Shown here in pieces: positions 63,898-64,000 of a stretch of 64,000 nucleotides of DNA. The position numbers and the translations under genes were made by a program. The first letter of the stretch is position 1; the number at the start of each line of letters is the position of its first letter. Location of the stretch: positions 14,989-78,988 of the forward strand of contig NZ_WKRD01000012.1 in the NCBI RefSeq assembly GCF_009680455.1, written 5' to 3'. The notes under the pieces are model-generated. The model searched no databases. It saw only the letters and a list, made by a program, of their open reading frames with translations, and was not told the origin of the DNA. Origin of the DNA: Lachnospira eligens. Lineage in GTDB: Bacteria; Bacillota; Clostridia; Lachnospirales; Lachnospiraceae.

Positions 63898-64000
63898 CCT
63901 ACTAAACTTAGAAAATATATATTAATAGTAGCTTCCTGTATAATTCAAAGTGTAAAGAGTAAATGATTTTACAAAAATAGATACCTAAGTTAAACTGTCA
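63898..64000 (+). repeat. Triple inverted-repeat element, copy C (cut by window end)
   Basis: Unit 1 at 63898-63932 starts CCTACTAA and closes with TAGTAGC after a 19-20-nt centre. A further CCTA (CCTAAGTT) begins at 63984, 86 nt downstream, the same offset as between units 1 and 2 of copy B. The window ends before its closing arm, so the copy is provisional. Confidence 0.5.

Overview
The window is AT-rich, densely coding chromosomal DNA from a Gram-positive, anaerobic, motile, spore-gene-bearing Clostridia member, most likely Lachnospiraceae (Lachnospira/Eubacterium eligens-like; this is inference). The grounds are SigH, the CotJ operon, CIRCE-controlled groESL, a PyrK-type dihydroorotate dehydrogenase, several Lachnospiraceae-type DUFs and strong AGA-arginine use. 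Most genes lie on the + strand in short operons with good AAGGAGG-type ribosome sites.

Layout. 1-8.9 kb: cysS (cut by the window edge), mrnC, rlmB, sigH, tRNA-Thr, purA, deoC, a FliD-like protein, a SEC-C protein, a methyltransferase, hslO and a shikimate-kinase-like gene. 9-26.4 kb: glnS, an LTA-synthase-like phosphotransferase, cspA, a YhfC-like membrane protein overlapping a CtpE-like P-type ATPase, an orphan substrate-binding lipoprotein, a CZB chemoreceptor, a CBS-type pyrophosphatase, map, cotJABC, a transglutaminase lipoprotein and an 8-oxoguanine glycosylase. 26.5-36.3 kb: groESL, guaB, cheX/cheY-like genes, truA, argS, a glycosyltransferase and kduD. 37-44.4 kb: a GAF-GGDEF-EAL protein translationally coupled to pyrC-pyrF-pyrK-pyrD-glycosyltransferase. 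44.8-46.6 kb: a divergent DXS-like enzyme.

46.8-54.4 kb is the accessory region. It starts with a peptide locus: a LytTR response regulator facing a GHKL sensor kinase, LytTR-type direct repeats, three short double-glycine-leader peptides (two of them too short for ordinary gene calling), a CPBP protease and a two-TM candidate immunity protein. Next come an AAA/DUF4143 ATPase whose promoter is covered by five 23-bp repeats, a c-di-GMP-I (GEMM) riboswitch with terminator in front of an SMI1/KNR4 gene, and a duplicated two-gene module of unknown function. 55-64 kb returns to housekeeping: pyrE, vanZ, an M29 aminopeptidase, purE-purM-purN-purD and hisS.

The most unusual non-coding signal is a triple inverted-repeat element seen at 44512-44703 and 54634-54828, with a probable third copy running off the window at 63898. 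Each unit is a 34-36-nt inverted repeat opening with CCTAYWAR, units are spaced by 39 or 50 nt (a difference of about one helical turn), and the arms covary between copies. Several enzymes look ordinary but have lost family-defining residues (shikimate-kinase-like, DXS-like, TruA, PyrC, YhfC-like). These calls rest on remembered family motifs, not on alignments.
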